DNA of 64,000 nucleotides, from positions 3,037,925 through 3,101,924 of the forward strand of contig OX638322.1 of the NCBI GenBank assembly GCA_951812575.1. Reading direction: 5' to 3'. The first letter of the stretch is position 1; each line of letters opens with the position of its first letter. Below the pieces are notes generated by a model. It ran no database searches. It saw only the letters and a list, made by a program, of their open reading frames with translations, and had not been told where the DNA came from. Below are positions 26,588-36,293 of this stretch, piece after piece. This DNA is from Candidatus Binatia bacterium (GTDB taxonomy: Bacteria; Desulfobacterota; Binatia; Bin18). The translations under genes were made by a program, and so were the position numbers.

Positions 26588-27204
26588 CGGTCTGTCACGT
26601 TGCTGAGAGCTTTTGATTGTCCCTCTCCCCTCTGTGGACGTGTGCTGCAGATTACATTATTCGGCGATCCCCCGCTCCCCTGCGCCGTGCCCGTCCGCGC
26701 CGGGGGGCCGGGAGTGCGGGCTGCCCTCCCTGGGAGTGCGGGCTTCCAGCCCGCAAAGGAAAAAACAGCGGGCAAGATGCCCGCGCTCCCAGGCAGCAGG
26801 AGGGCGAGCGGCCCGAGGCGGGGGCCGCCGGCCCGGTCCCGGGCGGCTTACGCCACAATGTGCAGCACACGTTCCAGGGGAGAGGGAGCAGATTGTCCCT
26901 CCCCCCGCTGAGGGGGAGGGACAGGGAGGGGGGGCGCTCCCCCTCAGCGGTCAAGAGCGATGTGAAACCGAATCACTATCAAATTTCTCAAGGTCTTGTT
27001 TTGGGAGGTGCGCTCGTATATTGGTGGCTGCACTGTAGCATAGATTTTTCCGGTCCCGCACATGGGCCGAGCAGCGGGCTGATAGGCGGCGTTCCTGATG
27101 TACAACGCAGGAATGAGTCCCTTACTCTTCCGACATATTGCCGGCACCACAAGCGATACCTCGACAAACGGAGACAGGGTTGGACCAGTAGAGAGGACTT
27201 GGTA
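26588..27204. other. 617-bp gene-free gap filled mostly by mosaic repeats
   Basis: Bases 26619-26950 are repeats. They comprise a CCCTCTCCCC module, the element end GACGTGTG...ATTACATTATTCGGCG, two degenerate hairpin cores (GCGGGCTTCCAGCCCGC at 26738-26754 among them) and a second CCCTCTCCC-type module with GGGAGGGACAGGGAGG. From about 26960 to 27204 sequence is less GC-rich and shows no gene; it presumably carries the promoter of the OB-fold/thiolase pair. Open frames crossing it are not supported. Confidence 0.7.
26636..26950 (-). repeat. Composite mosaic repeat (hairpin core plus CCCTCTCCC module)
   Basis: It shares TTACATTATTCGGCG and CCGCTCCCCTGCGCCGTGCC with the elements at 39336 and 54569 (reverse orientation), then a variant core with the GCGGGCTTCCAGCCCGC hairpin and CAAGATGCCCGCGCTCCCAGG. 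It ends with the GGGGAGAGGGAGCAGATTxTCCCTCCCCC module shared with 53856-53960. Confidence 0.7.
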
Positions 27205-27651
27205 ATGGCGAATACACAACGGGCAATCGCACCGATGTTACACTTGCCCGCCGCCCCGGACGAAAAGCCGTATCTTGTCGGCTATCGATGCCCCGCCTGT
27301 AACGCTACCTATATCGGTGGGAACCGGGTCGGGTGCAGCAAATGTACGTATGTCGGAGATTTGTCCGAGGTGCGGCTCAGCGATCACGGCACGCTCTACG
27401 TATACTCCATCGTGCATCAGTCCGCACCCGGTATCCCGGTTCCGTACGTCTCCGCAATTGTCGATCTCCCGGAAGGGGTGAGCGTTCGGTGCAATTTGGT
27501 CGATATTGAGCCTGACCCGCAAAAGATCGAATTTGGCATGCCGGTGGACATGGTGACGCGGAAGGTCCGCGAACGGAAGGAAAAAAACGCGCACGGTGAT
27601 GAGGAGACCATTGACATTATTGCTTTCTTTTTCAGGCCGGGCAAAAATTAA
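27205..27651 (+). CDS. Zn-ribbon/OB-fold (DUF35) protein, thiolase partner
   Basis: 148 aa from ATG 27205, with GAGAGGA about 10 bases upstream; the longer frame from 26617 is repeat sequence and rejected. The rubredoxin-like zinc ribbon YRCPACNATYIGGNRVGCSKC lies near residues 27-48, then an OB-fold with LYVYSIVHQSAP and PYVSAIVDLPEGVSVRCNLV. DUF35 proteins act as acyl-CoA-binding partners of thiolases; the thiolase gene follows 32 bases on. Confidence 0.87.
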   Translation: MANTQRAIAPMLHLPAAPDEKPYLVGYRCPACNATYIGGNRVGCSKCTYVGDLSEVRLSDHGTLYVYSIVHQSAPGIPVPYVSAIVDLPEGVSVRCNLVDIEPDPQKIEFGMPVDMVTRKVRERKEKNAHGDEETIDIIAFFFRPGKN

Positions 27652-27683
27652 GGAAAGCTGATAACGGCAAAGGGGTGTAAGTT

Positions 27684-28820
27684 ATGAGAGACGTATATGT
27701 GGTCGGTGTCGGCATGATCAAGTTTGGACGCTATCCGGACAAGGACGTGTCCCAAATGGGAGCAGAAGCGGGGGTCCTCGCCCTCAAAGACGCCGGGGCG
27801 TCCATCAAGGACGTCGAGATGCTTGTGTGTGGGAATTTGTTCCAGGCCAATGCCATGAATGCGCAGAAGATTTTGCAGCAAATTGGCCAGACCGGCATCC
27901 CGGCCCTCAATGTATCCAACGCCTGCGCAACGGGTTCGACAGCCGTCCGCGAGGCCTATATCGGGGTCGCGTCGGGTATGTACGATGTCACCATGGCCGT
28001 TGGTGTTGAGCAGATGGGCAAGATGGGCCTGCTCGGTGGCGGAGCCCGGAGCGGAGGAGAGAGCGTTGAAGGCGTATTGGGCAGCGGCCTGATGCCGGCC
28101 GTCTTTGGTCAGGCCGGCGTGGAACATATGCGCAAGCACGGAACGACGGCCGAGCATTTCGCCAAAATCTCGGTGAAGAACCATAAGCATTCAGTCCACA
28201 ACCCCTTGTCCCAATACCAGGTTGAGGTGTCGCTGGATGATGTGATGAATGCCCGTATGGTTGCCTATCCCAATACGCTCTATATGTGTTGCCCGACCGG
28301 AGACGGTGCGGCGGCGACGATCTTGATGTCAGAAGACAAGATAAAGCAATTCACCAGTAAGCCGATAAAAGTCGCGACTTCTGTCCTCACCTCGGATCCG
28401 TATACCGACCGGGATCTGACCATGCCCGATGTCAATACGTTGACGCAGAATGCGGCAAAAGAAGCCTATGAAAAAGCCGGTATCGGACCGCAAGACCTGA
28501 GTCTGGTCGAACTCCACGATTGTTTTGCCACAGCAGAGCTGCTGCACTACGAGAATCTGGGCCTGTGTGCTGAAGGTGAAGCCGGGCGGATGATTGACGA
28601 AGGGCGGACCGAACTGGGTGGCGATATTCCCGTCAATGTCAGTGGCGGCCTGCTCTCCAAGGGGCATCCGCTGGGGGCAACCGGAGTCGCGAATATCTAT
28701 GAGATCGTGACACAGCTTCGAGGCCAGGGGGGAGCGCGCCAGGTTGAAGGAGCCAAGGCCGGCCTTGCCCATGTGATTGGCCTCGGGTCGGCCTGTACGA
28801 TCCATATCCTGACCGCCTAA
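27684..28820 (+). CDS. Thiolase family protein (SCP-x/lipid-transfer type)
   Basis: A 378-aa thiolase. The nucleophilic Cys is in NVSNACATGSTAVREA near residue 83. LVELHDCFATAELLHYENLG and GGLLSKGHPLGATG carry the later catalytic residues, as in SCP-x-like thiolases. Substitution of the final Cys motif of classical thiolases by SACTIHILT is normal for this group. With the DUF35 protein it likely forms an acyl-CoA C-C bond-cleaving or -forming complex. A hairpin at 28848-28878 follows the stop. Confidence 0.87.
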   Translation: MRDVYVVGVGMIKFGRYPDKDVSQMGAEAGVLALKDAGASIKDVEMLVCGNLFQANAMNAQKILQQIGQTGIPALNVSNACATGSTAVREAYIGVASGMYDVTMAVGVEQMGKMGLLGGGARSGGESVEGVLGSGLMPAVFGQAGVEHMRKHGTTAEHFAKISVKNHKHSVHNPLSQYQVEVSLDDVMNARMVAYPNTLYMCCPTGDGAAATILMSEDKIKQFTSKPIKVATSVLTSDPYTDRDLTMPDVNTLTQNAAKEAYEKAGIGPQDLSLVELHDCFATAELLHYENLGLCAEGEAGRMIDEGRTELGGDIPVNVSGGLLSKGHPLGATGVANIYEIVTQLRGQGGARQVEGAKAGLAHVIGLGSACTIHILTA

Positions 28821-28847
28821 CTGCTGAAGTAGATACTTATTGTGTGG

Positions 28848-28878
28848 AGGGGTTGGTGCATAAGCGTCACCAACCCCT
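28848..28878 (+). terminator. Strong hairpin after the thiolase gene (probable terminator)
   Basis: AGGGGTTGGTG (28848-28858) pairs perfectly with CACCAACCCCT (28868-28878) around a 9-base loop. Only a weak T-rich stretch (GTTGCGCTTG) follows, so termination may be partial or the element may be an RNA stabiliser before greA. Confidence 0.55.
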
Positions 28879-28934
28879 GTTGCGCTTGTGCGGAACGTCC
28901 TTGCCAGACAGAAGACGGACCGGATGGGGGAGTT

Positions 28935-29423
28935 ATGGACCTGCCGATTGTAAAAAAACTGAAAAAAGAACTTGACGAATTATACCACGAACTCAATGTC
29001 CGCATTCCGAAAGACCTGCATGAGGCCGCGGCCCATGGCGACCTGAGTGAAAACGCCGAGTACGAAGCGGCGCGCGCGCGCCAGGACTATGTCCAGGCCC
29101 GGATCGCCCAGCTGACGGAGCGGATGCAGCAACTCTCGCTGTATGACCTGTCGAGTATTCCAAAAGGTTCGATTGCCTACGGCAGCCGAGTCACCCTCGA
29201 AGAGGTCGATTCGGGTGATGTGGTCGAGTATCAGATCGTTTTTCCCGAAGAAGTTGACCCGGCTGCGGGGCAGATTTCGCTCCACTCTCCGATTGGCCAG
29301 GCGCTCTTGCACAAGGAACTCGACGACGAGGTCGAGATCGTCACACCTCAGGGGAAACAGTCCTATACGATTATCGATCTGGCAACCCTGCACGATCTTG
29401 AAAACGGCGGAAAAGGAGAATGA
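28935..29423 (+). CDS. greA: Transcription elongation factor GreA
   Basis: 162 aa from ATG 28935 (GGGGGAG upstream); the longer frame from 28842 runs through the hairpin. GreA rescues backtracked RNA polymerase. The N-terminal coiled coil contains DLPIVKKLKKELDELYHELNVRIPKDL and the tip acidic pair region HGDLSENAEYEAARARQ. The C-terminal FKBP-like domain has IVFPEEVDPAAGQISLHSPIGQALL. A strong terminator follows at 29485. Confidence 0.96.
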   Translation: MDLPIVKKLKKELDELYHELNVRIPKDLHEAAAHGDLSENAEYEAARARQDYVQARIAQLTERMQQLSLYDLSSIPKGSIAYGSRVTLEEVDSGDVVEYQIVFPEEVDPAAGQISLHSPIGQALLHKELDDEVEIVTPQGKQSYTIIDLATLHDLENGGKGE

Positions 29424-29484
29424 GGCCGGCGACGCCTCTTGCGCGACGGGAGAGGATCGTTTAGCCTAGCGAGGGAAGTGAGGG

Positions 29485-29513
29485 AAAAGTGGGCGGGAGC
29501 CCACTTTTTTTTT
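29485..29513 (+). terminator. Strong rho-independent terminator directly before rimP
   Basis: AAAAGTGGGC (29485-29494), loop GGGA, GCCCACTTTT (29499-29508) and a nine-base T-run to 29513. The rimP ATG is only 4 bases further at 29518. It ends greA transcription. The position also leaves no room for a promoter or Shine-Dalgarno between it and rimP, so it may be a NusA-sensitive attenuator. Confidence 0.88.
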
Positions 29514-29517
29514 CCAT

Positions 29518-30048
29518 ATGCAACCCTCAGTCCCAGAGATTATCCAGCAGGTTGAGACCCTGGCCATTCCCCTGGCCGAGGATGAAGGCTTTGAGTTGTG
29601 GGGCGTGGACTTGTTGACCGAGAACGGCCGCTGGGTGCTGCGGGTCTTGCTGGAAAACACAGACGGGGTGACGCTGGACGATTGTACCCGAGTCCATAGA
29701 CAACTGAGCGATGTGCTTGATGTTCATGACCCTGTTCCCTGGCGCTATACACTTGAGGTGTCCTCTCCCGGTCTTCAGCGTCCGCTCTTTCGTCCCAGCC
29801 AGTGTCACCGCTATATGGGACAACCGGTCCGCTTACAGACAAAGATTGCCCAGGACGGGAAGCGGGCTTTCATTGGCCCGATATGTGAAGTAGAAGAGAA
29901 TGCTGTTAGCGTCGTTGACCAGGAAAGAGGAAAAGTTCGGGTGAGCTGGGCGAATGTGGCGCGGGCCCATGTTGATCTTCCTCTCCCCCTGCCTGGGAAG
30001 AGTCCTGAGAAGAAGAAACGGAAAAGCAGACGCCGTCAGACGAGGTAA
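29518..30048 (+). CDS. rimP: Ribosome maturation factor RimP
   Basis: 176 aa: VETLAIPLAEDEGFELWGVDLLTENGRWVLRVLLEN, then VTLDDCTRVHRQLSDVLDV and YTLEVSSPGLQRPLFRP are typical RimP, needed for 30S assembly. The lysine-rich tail (KSPEKKKRKSRRRQ) is extra. No ribosome-binding site can be seen before ATG 29518 because the terminator T-run is there. The start could be leaderless or lie further in. nusA follows after 5 bases. Confidence 0.93.
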   Translation: MQPSVPEIIQQVETLAIPLAEDEGFELWGVDLLTENGRWVLRVLLENTDGVTLDDCTRVHRQLSDVLDVHDPVPWRYTLEVSSPGLQRPLFRPSQCHRYMGQPVRLQTKIAQDGKRAFIGPICEVEENAVSVVDQERGKVRVSWANVARAHVDLPLPLPGKSPEKKKRKSRRRQTR

Positions 30049-30053
30049 CCGCT

Positions 30054-31448
30054 ATGCAGTCAGACTTGAATCGGGTGATCGAACAAGTCAGTAAAGAAAA
30101 AGGGATGGACCGCGGCGTTATTGTCGAGGCGCTCGAGAGTGCCATGCTGTCTGCGGCCCGCCGGACCTTTGGCCAGAAGCAGATCGAAGCGAAATTTAAT
30201 GAGGACATAGGCGAAATTGAACTCTTTGAAATTAAAACGGTTGTCGGGACCGTGACCGATGCGGAAACCGAAATAGAGGTGGCGGCAGCGCAAGAGACGC
30301 TGGACCCTGAGGCTCAGCTTGGCGACGAACTGCTCAGTAAGCTTCCCGCGGCGTCTTTTGGCCGCATTGCCGCCCAAGTGGCAAAACAGAGCGTCATTCA
30401 GAAGGTCCGCGAGGCCGAACGTGAGCTGATCTATAATGAATTCAAGAATCGGAAAGGCGAACTCTTTTCCGGGATCGTCCAGCGCGTTGAACGGCGGAAC
30501 ATCATTGTCAATTTGGGTCGGACTGACGCGATCCTGCCCGAAAAGGAACAGATTCCTTGGGAGCGATACCGTCAGGGGGACCGGATACGGGCCTATATCC
30601 TGGATGTCGATCTGGCGCAAAAAGGCCCCCAGATCGTGCTCTCTCGCACCCACCCAGGGTTCTTGATCAAACTGTTCGAGCAAGAGGCGCCGGAGGTGTA
30701 CGAAGGCATTGTGGAAATCAAGGGCGCCGCCCGAGAACCGGGCACCCGCGCAAAGATTGGCGTGCACTCACCCGACCCTGATGTCGACCCTGTAGGAGCC
30801 TGTGTTGGGATGAAGGGGACGCGCGTCCAATCCGTTGTCCAAGAACTCCGGGGAGAACGGATAGATATTGTTCCCTGGACGCCTGACCCGGCTGAATATG
30901 TCTGTCGCGCCATTCTGCCGGCCAAGGTGGCCAAGATTATTCTGGATGAAGACGAAAACACCATGGAAGTGATCGTCCCGGACGACCAGCTCTCTCTGGC
31001 GATTGGGAAGAAGGGCCAAAATGTCCGGCTGGCTTCCCGTCTGACAAACTGGAAGCTGGACGTCCGGTCCGAGTCGGAAGTAGAGTTGGAACATGTCCAG
31101 GTCCTTGAAGCGTTAAATGCCATCCCGGGGATCGGGGAGTCGAACGCCGATATTACGGCAGAGCTCTTATACCAACAGGGCTTTAAGTCGGCTCAGGACA
31201 TCGCTGCTGCCGATATTGAGACGCTGTTCGAAATTGAAGGGATTGGACCAGACCGGGCTCCGGTGATCTGGTCCGCGGCCAAGGCGCAGGCCGAGAAAAT
31301 AGCGGCGGAACAGGAGGCTGAGCTCAGTGAACAGGATACGGAGACGGTTGAGACGTCCTCGGCACCTATGCAGGCAGAATCCGCCCCGGCTCCCGTTGAT
31401 GGAGGAGACCGAGCGGAGCCGACGGAGACCGCTGCCGAGGACGTATGA
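30054..31448 (+). CDS. nusA: Transcription termination/antitermination factor NusA
   Basis: A 464-aa NusA. The N-terminal RNAP-binding domain covers about residues 1-130. An S1 domain with GIVQRVERRNIIVNLGRTDAILP follows, then two KH domains (GACVGMKGTRVQSVVQELRGERIDIV and LSLAIGKKGQNVRLAS). A helix-hairpin-helix segment has IPGIGESNADITAELLYQQG and EIEGIGPDRA. It ends in an acidic Glu/Ala/Pro tail. It overlaps ylxR by 4 bases. Confidence 0.97.
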   Translation: MQSDLNRVIEQVSKEKGMDRGVIVEALESAMLSAARRTFGQKQIEAKFNEDIGEIELFEIKTVVGTVTDAETEIEVAAAQETLDPEAQLGDELLSKLPAASFGRIAAQVAKQSVIQKVREAERELIYNEFKNRKGELFSGIVQRVERRNIIVNLGRTDAILPEKEQIPWERYRQGDRIRAYILDVDLAQKGPQIVLSRTHPGFLIKLFEQEAPEVYEGIVEIKGAAREPGTRAKIGVHSPDPDVDPVGACVGMKGTRVQSVVQELRGERIDIVPWTPDPAEYVCRAILPAKVAKIILDEDENTMEVIVPDDQLSLAIGKKGQNVRLASRLTNWKLDVRSESEVELEHVQVLEALNAIPGIGESNADITAELLYQQGFKSAQDIAAADIETLFEIEGIGPDRAPVIWSAAKAQAEKIAAEQEAELSEQDTETVETSSAPMQAESAPAPVDGGDRAEPTETAAEDV

Positions 31449-31711
31449 AGCACTCCGAGCCGATTCGGACCTGTCTGGGATGTGGCCGCCGAGAGAAGAA
31501 AGGCCGGTTGTTACGGTTGACGGCGACGCCTCAAGGCCGGCTCATTCCGGCTCGCAGCCGTGGTCGAGGCGGATATCTCCATGCCAGCCGGGAATGTGTT
31601 AATGCTTTTGTCAATGCACGGATGAAGAGGTGTCGATCCTTACGAGCGGTATGCTCCCGCGAGGCACGGGTCAGCTATGCTGCTCTGATAGAACCCAGCC
31701 TGCCGGGGTGA
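31445..31711 (+). CDS. ylxR: YlxR/RnpM family RNA-binding protein (DUF448)
   Basis: 88 aa: IRTCLGCGRREKKGRLLRL, then GRGGYLHASRECVNAFVNARM. This matches the YlxR family, small RNA-binding proteins (RNase P modulators in Bacillus) encoded between nusA and infB. The two cysteines of CxxC are present. Coupled to nusA by an ATGA overlap; infB starts 20 bases downstream. Confidence 0.92.
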   Translation: MKHSEPIRTCLGCGRREKKGRLLRLTATPQGRLIPARSRGRGGYLHASRECVNAFVNARMKRCRSLRAVCSREARVSYAALIEPSLPG

Positions 31712-31731
31712 AGAGACGGCGATGAGGTCAT

Positions 31732-34608
31732 ATGTCACGCAAGCGTATCCATGAATTAGCCAAGGAATGGGGAGTCGAAACACGGCAAGTGCTGACTCAG
31801 CTTGAAGCTCAGGGCATCCATGGGAAAAAGGCCCAAAGCACGCTCTCGGAGCACGCTGCCGATGCCGTCCAGCAGGTGCTCCAGTCGCCTGCTGCTCCCT
31901 CGCTCGTTCTCGGAGAAGAAAAAGTCGTTGCCGAGCGTGTTGTCACCGAGCTTGACCAGCAAAAAGAGCATGTTGTGGCCGCTCGGGAAGAGACTAGCGA
32001 GAATCGGATTCGCCCAAACGTGATTCGCCGCCGAAAGCGTGTCGAAGTCCTGAACGATGACACCGCTGCGTGGTCCGAATCGGCCCCTGTCGCATTTTCG
32101 GCGCCAACCGTTGAAGAGCCGCTGCCGACGTTTGCGCCTGTCGCGTTTGACGCTCCTGTACAACAGCCCGCTCCATTCATTCCCGAACCGCTCTCTGCCG
32201 AGACACCCGCCTTCGACCTCCCCCCTCAATCGCCTGAATCGATAGACGAGCCTCCTCAACAGGAGTCCCGGGGCGAGGTTCCCGGGCTGTCCATACCCGT
32301 GTCGGTCGATGACGGAACAGCCAGTGCAGGTGCAGAGGAAGAACAGGCGCCTGTTGAACAAGAACAGCCCACTCCTGTCACCCCCGGTAGCGACACCCCG
32401 GCCGGGGAACAACACATCGCGGTTGTGGCAGAGGCTCCCACCACAGGAGATACGAGTAAAGACTCGGCTCCGGCGTCAGAGGCCGCCAGTCAAGAGGGAG
32501 CTCGTCCGGCACGGGTGCTGGGCCGGATTGATCTTGGTAAACTCGCCGAACCCGCCGTCCCACGGCCGGCCGGCTCTACCCGCCCCGCCTCTCCTTCTCC
32601 CTTTTCCGCCGATGTCGGTACCCGTGAGGGGACGAGTGGTGAGGGCATAGGGGCGGGCGGGAAAAGGCGGGGCAAGAAGCGGAAGGTTATCCGCAGCGCC
32701 GAGTCGCTCGATGTCCAAGAGCGCGATGCACACGTCACGCGCGGGTCAAAAAGGAAACGGATCCTGCCGGGCAAAGAGCAACGGCAGACCGAAATTACGG
32801 TCCCCAAGGCCAGCAAGCGTGTTGTGCGTATATCCGAAGTGATTACCGTTGGAGATTTGGCCCATAGCCTGGGGATAAAGGTCGGAGAAGTTATCAAAAA
32901 GCTGATGAGCCTCGGGGTCATGGCCACCATTAATCAGATCCTCGATCATGATACGGCCTCGCTCGTGGCCGCGGACTTCGAATATACGGTCGAGAATGTG
33001 GCTTTTGATGCCGAGTCTGTCCTGGAAGACGAGCACGAAGCCTCGGAAGATGACGGCGCGCTTGAGTCGCGGCCGCCGGTGGTGACCATCATGGGGCATG
33101 TCGACCATGGGAAAACGTCACTGCTGGATAAGATTCGACAGACGAATGTCACCGACCACGAACAGGGCGGCATTACCCAACATATCGGGGCCTATAACGT
33201 GCCGGTCGAAGGCCGCAGCGTGACGTTTCTTGACACCCCGGGCCACGAGGCCTTCACCTCTATGCGCGCGCGTGGCGCCAAGGCAACGGATATTGTGACA
33301 CTGGTGGTGGCCGCGGACGATGGGGTCATGCCCCAGACCGTTGAGGCCATTAACCACGCCCGGGCCGCCGAGGTCCCCATCATTGTGGCGGTGAACAAAA
33401 TAGACAAGCCAGGAGCAGACCCCGAACGGGTCAAGCGCGAGCTGATGTCCCAGGGCCTGGTCGCAGAGGATCTGGGCGGGGATATTATTTTTGCTCCGGT
33501 GTCCGCTCTCACCGGAGAGGGGATTGCACATCTCTTGGAGATGCTGACCCTCCAGGCCGACATCATGGAACTGCGCGCCAATCCGAACAAATTTGCGCGT
33601 GGGGTCATTGTGGAAGCCCAGCTCGACCGGGGCCGTGGGGCGGTCGCCACGGTCCTGATCCAAGAGGGACAATTGAAAGTCGGCGATCCCTTTGTGTGTG
33701 GTACGGAACATGGCCGGGTCAGGGCCATGATTGATAGTCGGGGCCAGAAGGTAAAAATTGCCCTCCCGTCCATGCCGGTCGAGATTCTTGGCCTGACCGG
33801 AGTACCTGAAGCCGGGGATATGTTTGTCTCCCTGGGTGACGAAGCCAAGGCGCGTCAGATCGCAGACTACCGGACAGAGAAGCGGCGTGAGACGGAATTG
33901 ACGAAGAGTAGTCGGACCTCGCTCGAAGACTTTTATCAACAGGCCCAAGCCGGAGAGATGCAGGAGCTTCGGGTGATTATTAAAGCCGATGTCCAGGGCT
34001 CGGCCGAAGCCGTGCGAGATGCGCTGAGCCGGTTGTCTACCGACGAGGTGAAGCTGACCGTGCTGCACGCCTCTGTTGGCGGTATCTCCGAATCCGACGT
34101 CTTGCTCGCCTCAGCCTCGAAGGGCATTATTATCGGCTTTAATATCCGCCCCGAGGTCAAGGCGGCTCAGTTGGCGGACCGGGAGGGTATTGAGCTGCGA
34201 TTGTACGGCATTATTTATGATGTCATTGCCGATGTCCGGGCGGCCATGGAGGGCATGCTCGCCCCGACCTATAAAGAAAACCCGCTCGGTCGAGCGGAAG
34301 TCCGGGAGGTCTTTTCGGTTTCAAAGATGGGCATGGTTGCCGGCTGCATGGTGGTCGAAGGTGGAGTCACGCGCGGGGCTCAGGTTCGCGTTGTCCGTGA
34401 TCACGTGGTGGTCCACACCGGACGTCTTTCGACGCTGCGTCGATTCAAGGATGACGTCCGCGAAGTCTCGGCCGGAACGGAATGCGGGGCCAGCGTCGAG
34501 AATTTTCAGGATGTCAAAGTCGGCGATGTCTTGGAGGTGTATGAGCTCGAAGAAGTCGTACGGCGCCTCGAACCACGCCCTCAGGAAGTGGAACAGCACG
34601 CGTCATAG
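31732..34608 (+). CDS. infB: Translation initiation factor IF-2
   Basis: A 958-aa IF-2. The N-terminal IF2_N unit has [25 protein letters not shown] long Pro/Glu/Ala-rich unstructured linker (about residues 60-330) follows, then basic [11 protein letters not shown] and a second IF2_N unit ([22 protein letters not shown]). The GTPase domain near residue 454 has [19 protein letters not shown] and NKID, followed by domains II-IV. It brings fMet-tRNA to the 30S. In the conserved nusA-ylxR-infB-ylxP-rbfA-truB order. Confidence 0.97.
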   Translation: MSRKRIHELAKEWGVETRQVLTQLEAQGIHGKKAQSTLSEHAADAVQQVLQSPAAPSLVLGEEKVVAERVVTELDQQKEHVVAAREETSENRIRPNVIRRRKRVEVLNDDTAAWSESAPVAFSAPTVEEPLPTFAPVAFDAPVQQPAPFIPEPLSAETPAFDLPPQSPESIDEPPQQESRGEVPGLSIPVSVDDGTASAGAEEEQAPVEQEQPTPVTPGSDTPAGEQHIAVVAEAPTTGDTSKDSAPASEAASQEGARPARVLGRIDLGKLAEPAVPRPAGSTRPASPSPFSADVGTREGTSGEGIGAGGKRRGKKRKVIRSAESLDVQERDAHVTRGSKRKRILPGKEQRQTEITVPKASKRVVRISEVITVGDLAHSLGIKVGEVIKKLMSLGVMATINQILDHDTASLVAADFEYTVENVAFDAESVLEDEHEASEDDGALESRPPVVTIMGHVDHGKTSLLDKIRQTNVTDHEQGGITQHIGAYNVPVEGRSVTFLDTPGHEAFTSMRARGAKATDIVTLVVAADDGVMPQTVEAINHARAAEVPIIVAVNKIDKPGADPERVKRELMSQGLVAEDLGGDIIFAPVSALTGEGIAHLLEMLTLQADIMELRANPNKFARGVIVEAQLDRGRGAVATVLIQEGQLKVGDPFVCGTEHGRVRAMIDSRGQKVKIALPSMPVEILGLTGVPEAGDMFVSLGDEAKARQIADYRTEKRRETELTKSSRTSLEDFYQQAQAGEMQELRVIIKADVQGSAEAVRDALSRLSTDEVKLTVLHASVGGISESDVLLASASKGIIIGFNIRPEVKAAQLADREGIELRLYGIIYDVIADVRAAMEGMLAPTYKENPLGRAEVREVFSVSKMGMVAGCMVVEGGVTRGAQVRVVRDHVVVHTGRLSTLRRFKDDVREVSAGTECGASVENFQDVKVGDVLEVYELEEVVRRLEPRPQEVEQHAS

Positions 34609-34637
34609 CCGGTACCGGGGAAAGCGGAGGGGTGGGG

Positions 34638-34664
34638 CGACCAGGGTGATCTGCTGCCTGGTCG
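34638..34664 (+). promoter_or_regulatory. Stem-loop between infB and ylxP
   Basis: CGACCAGG (34638-34645) pairs with CCTGGTCG (34657-34664) across an 11-base loop, 20 bases before the AGGAGG of ylxP. There is no T-run. It could be a processing or stability site inside the operon. Confidence 0.4.
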
Positions 34665-34691
34665 TTCCCGGGCCCTATCAGGAGGTGGCCG

Positions 34692-34979
34692 ATGGTTGTG
34701 GGCGTGCTGCGACTGATCCTCTACTGTCATGCGAGTCATTCCTTAAAGGAGAAACGTGGCGTTGTTCGGAAGATCAAGCGCCGCGTCAGAAACGAATTCA
34801 ACGTTTCTGTCGCAGAGTACGCCGAGCAGGACCAGTGGCAAACCATTGCTCTGGCGGTCTGCCAGGTCGGCTCTGATCACGCCTATGTTGAGGGCGCCTT
34901 ACAGGCGGTGACGAATTTTATTGAACGGCTGCACGTCGCCGAGCTGGGTGAAACCCAAGTCGAGATTCTCCATTACTAG
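34692..34979 (+). CDS. ylxP: DUF503 family protein (YlxP-like)
   Basis: 95 aa: LRLILYCHASHSLKEKRGVVRKIKRRVRNEFNVSVAEY and GSDHAYVEGALQAVTNFIERL are the DUF503 signature. Function is unsettled; it is regularly encoded between infB and rbfA and is thought to act in ribosome assembly. AGGAGG precedes ATG 34692. rbfA starts 9 bases downstream. Confidence 0.92.
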   Translation: MVVGVLRLILYCHASHSLKEKRGVVRKIKRRVRNEFNVSVAEYAEQDQWQTIALAVCQVGSDHAYVEGALQAVTNFIERLHVAELGETQVEILHY

Positions 34980-34988
34980 AAGATTGCT

Positions 34989-35336
34989 ATGCCTGTCCGT
35001 CGTCCTGAACGGGTGAGCGGTTTGCTCCTCCACGCGATTGCCGATATTGTCTTACGGGAAGTGAAAGACCCCAGAGTCAGCGGGGTAACCGTGACTGCTG
35101 CGACCCTGAGCCCCGACCTGCGCCTGGCACGCATCTTCGTGCGGACCCTCCAGGACGAAACCCGTGCGGAAGCCCTGACCGGTCTCCGGAGCGCGGCCGG
35201 CTATATCCGCCGTCAGGTGGCCGCCCGTTTGCAACTCCGCTACACCCCCACGCTTGAATTTTTCTATGACTCGACCCTGGATGAGGTCAATCACCTGGAA
35301 AATCTTTTTCACCAAATAAAACAGGAAGACCGCTAG
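34989..35336 (+). CDS. rbfA: Ribosome-binding factor A
   Basis: A 115-aa RbfA with a KH-like fold: RRPERVSGLLLHAIADIVLREVKDPRVSGVTVTAA, LRLARIFVRTL and YTPTLEFFYDSTLDE. It matures 16S rRNA during cold-sensitive 30S assembly. The stop shares a base with the truB GTG (TAGTG). Confidence 0.95.
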   Translation: MPVRRPERVSGLLLHAIADIVLREVKDPRVSGVTVTAATLSPDLRLARIFVRTLQDETRAEALTGLRSAAGYIRRQVAARLQLRYTPTLEFFYDSTLDEVNHLENLFHQIKQEDR

Positions 35337-36247
35337 TGGCCAGACTCGATGGTCTCCTCCTCATCGACAAGCCACAAGGGCCGACGTCTGCGGAGGTTGT
35401 CCGTATTCTCAAAAGGGCGCTACAGGTCAAGAAAATTGGCCATCTCGGCACGCTCGACCCCTTTGCCAGCGGCCTGCTGCCCATCTGTCTGGGGGCCGGA
35501 ACCAAACTCTCGCAGTTCCTCATGGCCGAACAGAAGTCCTATGCCGGAACGCTGCAACTCGGCGTTGAGACCGATACGCTCGACTGCACCGGGACGGTTA
35601 CCCGCACGGCGCCTGTTCCAGCCTGCACCCCGACGCGGCTGAGAACAGTCGAGCAGCGGTTTATGGGCGACTCCTGGCAGACTCCGCCCATGTATTCCGC
35701 GCTGAAACGAAAAGGCGTTCCGCTGTACAAACTGGCCCGCCAAGGCATTGAGGTGGAGCGCGAGCCCCGTCGGGTGCAGGTATCCCACCTCGCTCTGACG
35801 CGCGGAGAGCCGCCCGCCCTTCATTTTTCGGTCTCGTGCTCAAAGGGCACCTATATCCGGGTCCTGGCCGCCGATATAGGAGTGGCGCTGAACAGTCTTG
35901 CCCATCTGACGAGTCTCCGTCGGACGACTTTTGGGGCGTTCACCATCGACCAGGCTGTTCCGCTCTCTCAGGTCCAGAGTCCCCAACCGGGACAGCCGCT
36001 GCCCCTGCTCTCATTAGTCCAGGCAACCCGGTCCTACCGGACTTTTGTGGTATCAGCCCCGGAGGCAGCGCTCATCCGGCACGGACAGCAGGCTATTGTA
36101 CAGACACTGCCCGCAGCCCAGGCCACCGGCGAGACGGCCCGGATTCTGAGCGCGGAGCGCGAATTGATTGCCATTGTCGTTGTTGAGGAGGGCATGTGGA
36201 AGCTTGCCCGTGTCTTTGAACTTTACACTAGAAAAACAGCGTGTTAA
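35336..36247 (+). CDS. truB: tRNA pseudouridine(55) synthase TruB
   Basis: 303 aa from a GTG start overlapping the rbfA stop by one base. Family motifs: [39 protein letters not shown] with the catalytic Asp, and [41 protein letters not shown]. It makes pseudouridine 55 in the T-loop of tRNAs. rpsO follows 46 bases after. Confidence 0.96.
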   Translation: MARLDGLLLIDKPQGPTSAEVVRILKRALQVKKIGHLGTLDPFASGLLPICLGAGTKLSQFLMAEQKSYAGTLQLGVETDTLDCTGTVTRTAPVPACTPTRLRTVEQRFMGDSWQTPPMYSALKRKGVPLYKLARQGIEVEREPRRVQVSHLALTRGEPPALHFSVSCSKGTYIRVLAADIGVALNSLAHLTSLRRTTFGAFTIDQAVPLSQVQSPQPGQPLPLLSLVQATRSYRTFVVSAPEAALIRHGQQAIVQTLPAAQATGETARILSAERELIAIVVVEEGMWKLARVFELYTRKTAC

Positions 36248-36293
36248 AAACGAAAAGAATACTCAAGGAGCAAGGAAGAAAGAAGGAAGACTT

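Noticed and set aside
26617..27204. 5' extension of the OB-fold protein frame by 196 codons
   Set aside because: The extension is repeat sequence. ATG 27205 has a ribosome-binding site and the conserved protein starts there.
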